From positions 1 through 6,212 of the forward strand of contig JAJQGQ010000299.1 of the NCBI GenBank assembly GCA_021200395.1: DNA of 6,212 nt, in the 5' to 3' direction. This DNA is from Erysipelotrichaceae bacterium. Lineage in GTDB: Bacteria > Bacillota_I > Bacilli_A > Erysipelotrichales > Coprobacillaceae. Positions within the stretch are counted from its first letter, which is position 1. Every line of letters starts with the position of its first letter. Positions 5,681-6,212 of this stretch are shown in pieces. Made by a program: the position numbers and the translations under genes. The notes beneath the pieces were generated by a model that did not search any database, was not told the origin of the DNA, and worked only from the letters and a program-made list of their open reading frames with translations.

Positions 5681-6212
5681 ATGAATCATTTTGTGATTGA
5701 TTTTGGATCTTATAATATGATTGCTAAAGTAAGTGACGGACAATTAGAACAAAAAAAATACAATTCAATTATAGATTATGAACATGAAACATTTAAATTT
5801 AAATCAAAAATAAAAATCACAGACAAAGATACTAATATTGGTGATAAAGCTAAACAATCTCATAATGCTATATTTATCAATAATCTATGTCAGGAATTTA
5901 AAAATCCTCGATCAACATATTCATTATCAAATAAAAAATATACCATCAATCAAATTGTCGAAAAATATTTTATAGTTATAAAAAATGAATTAAACAACCA
6001 TAGTGAAAATGAACCTATTGATGCATTGACTTTGGTTATCCCATATGAATATACCAAAACAAATAAAGAAAATTTAAAGAAAATACTTAATAATATAAAA
6101 TTAAAATGCAATCATATGATTGAAGAACCAATTGCTAATTACTTTGGCTACTTAAATACCAATCATTTAGATGTCCCTCATAAAGATAGTTTTATGATGC
6201 TCAATATTGATT
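5681..6212 (+). CDS. Second, divergent Hsp70/actin-fold ATPase (3' partial)
   Basis: An open frame from ATG 5681 runs off the right edge, giving 177 residues. It has the N-terminal half of an Hsp70-type ATPase lobe: phosphate-1 loop FVIDFGSYNMIAKV (4-17; compare IGIDLGTQNSVI upstream), an FK pair at 73-74 that may match DnaK Lys70, ALTLVIPYEYT (115-125; where DnaK has VITVPAYF), and HMIEEPIANYFGYL (145-158; compare IVQEPIAAA). At the edge, FMMLNID (171-177) is where the phosphate-2 loop should begin. The sequence is clearly different from the Hsp70 at 3330-4910, with a serine for the phosphate-1 threonine, so it is not a recent copy. It starts 6 bases after the GrpE-like gene. Whether it hydrolyses ATP cannot be judged, since the phosphate-2 and adenosine motifs lie outside. 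Other actin-fold relatives (MreB/ParM-like) are possible but less likely given the neighbours. Confidence 0.85.
   Translation, partial: MNHFVIDFGSYNMIAKVSDGQLEQKKYNSIIDYEHETFKFKSKIKITDKDTNIGDKAKQSHNAIFINNLCQEFKNPRSTYSLSNKKYTINQIVEKYFIVIKNELNNHSENEPIDALTLVIPYEYTKTNKENLKKILNNIKLKCNHMIEEPIANYFGYLNTNHLDVPHKDSFMMLNID

Noticed and set aside
1..6212. CRISPR array, tRNA/rRNA genes, insertion sequence ends or attachment sites
   Set aside because: No regularly spaced direct repeats, cloverleaf-like segments, transposase motifs or terminal inverted repeats were seen; nearly all of the window is coding.

Overview
The window is a very AT-rich stretch of bacterial DNA (by eye about 30% GC or lower). It is tightly packed with plus-strand genes that use the standard code: TGA is a working stop and Trp is TGG. 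Strong Shine-Dalgarno sequences, low GC and Lys/Asn/Ile/Gln-rich proteins suggest a low-GC Bacillota, perhaps an Erysipelotrichia or Coprobacillaceae-like gut bacterium. That placement is inference; no rRNA or housekeeping marker is present.

Layout: (1) the last 49 codons of a gene whose end resembles the C-terminal half of an FHA phosphothreonine-binding domain (2-151); (2) a small von Willebrand A (vWA) protein with a degenerate metal site, TerY-like in size (176-901); (3) a PP2C-type Ser/Thr phosphatase with its metal-binding motifs intact (898-1608); (4) an unrecognised 566-residue protein with a long coiled-coil N-terminus and what looks like a duplicated alpha/beta domain (1614-3314); (5) a lidless Hsp70 (DnaK-like) ATPase (3330-4910); (6) a helical protein whose C-terminal ~110 residues resemble the core of the Hsp70 nucleotide exchange factor GrpE (4907-5674); (7) the start of a second, more divergent Hsp70/actin-fold ATPase, cut by the window edge (5681-6212).

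The genes almost certainly form one operon. Gaps are 24, 5, 15 and 6 bases, and two junctions are four-base ATGA overlaps. No internal terminator, promoter or intergenic region over 30 bases is visible. The operon promoter must lie upstream and its end downstream of this window.

Working model (inference): a phospho-signalling module (FHA reader, PP2C eraser, vWA adaptor, with a kinase expected outside the window) is joined to a dedicated chaperone module (two unlike Hsp70 ATPases plus their own GrpE-like exchange factor) and a large coiled-coil protein that may be scaffold or client. No J-domain protein is present. vWA-PP2C pairs are known from the TerY-P triad of Ter-linked stress systems. 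The Hsp70/GrpE-like/coiled-coil part is the less familiar portion and the best candidate for an undescribed system.
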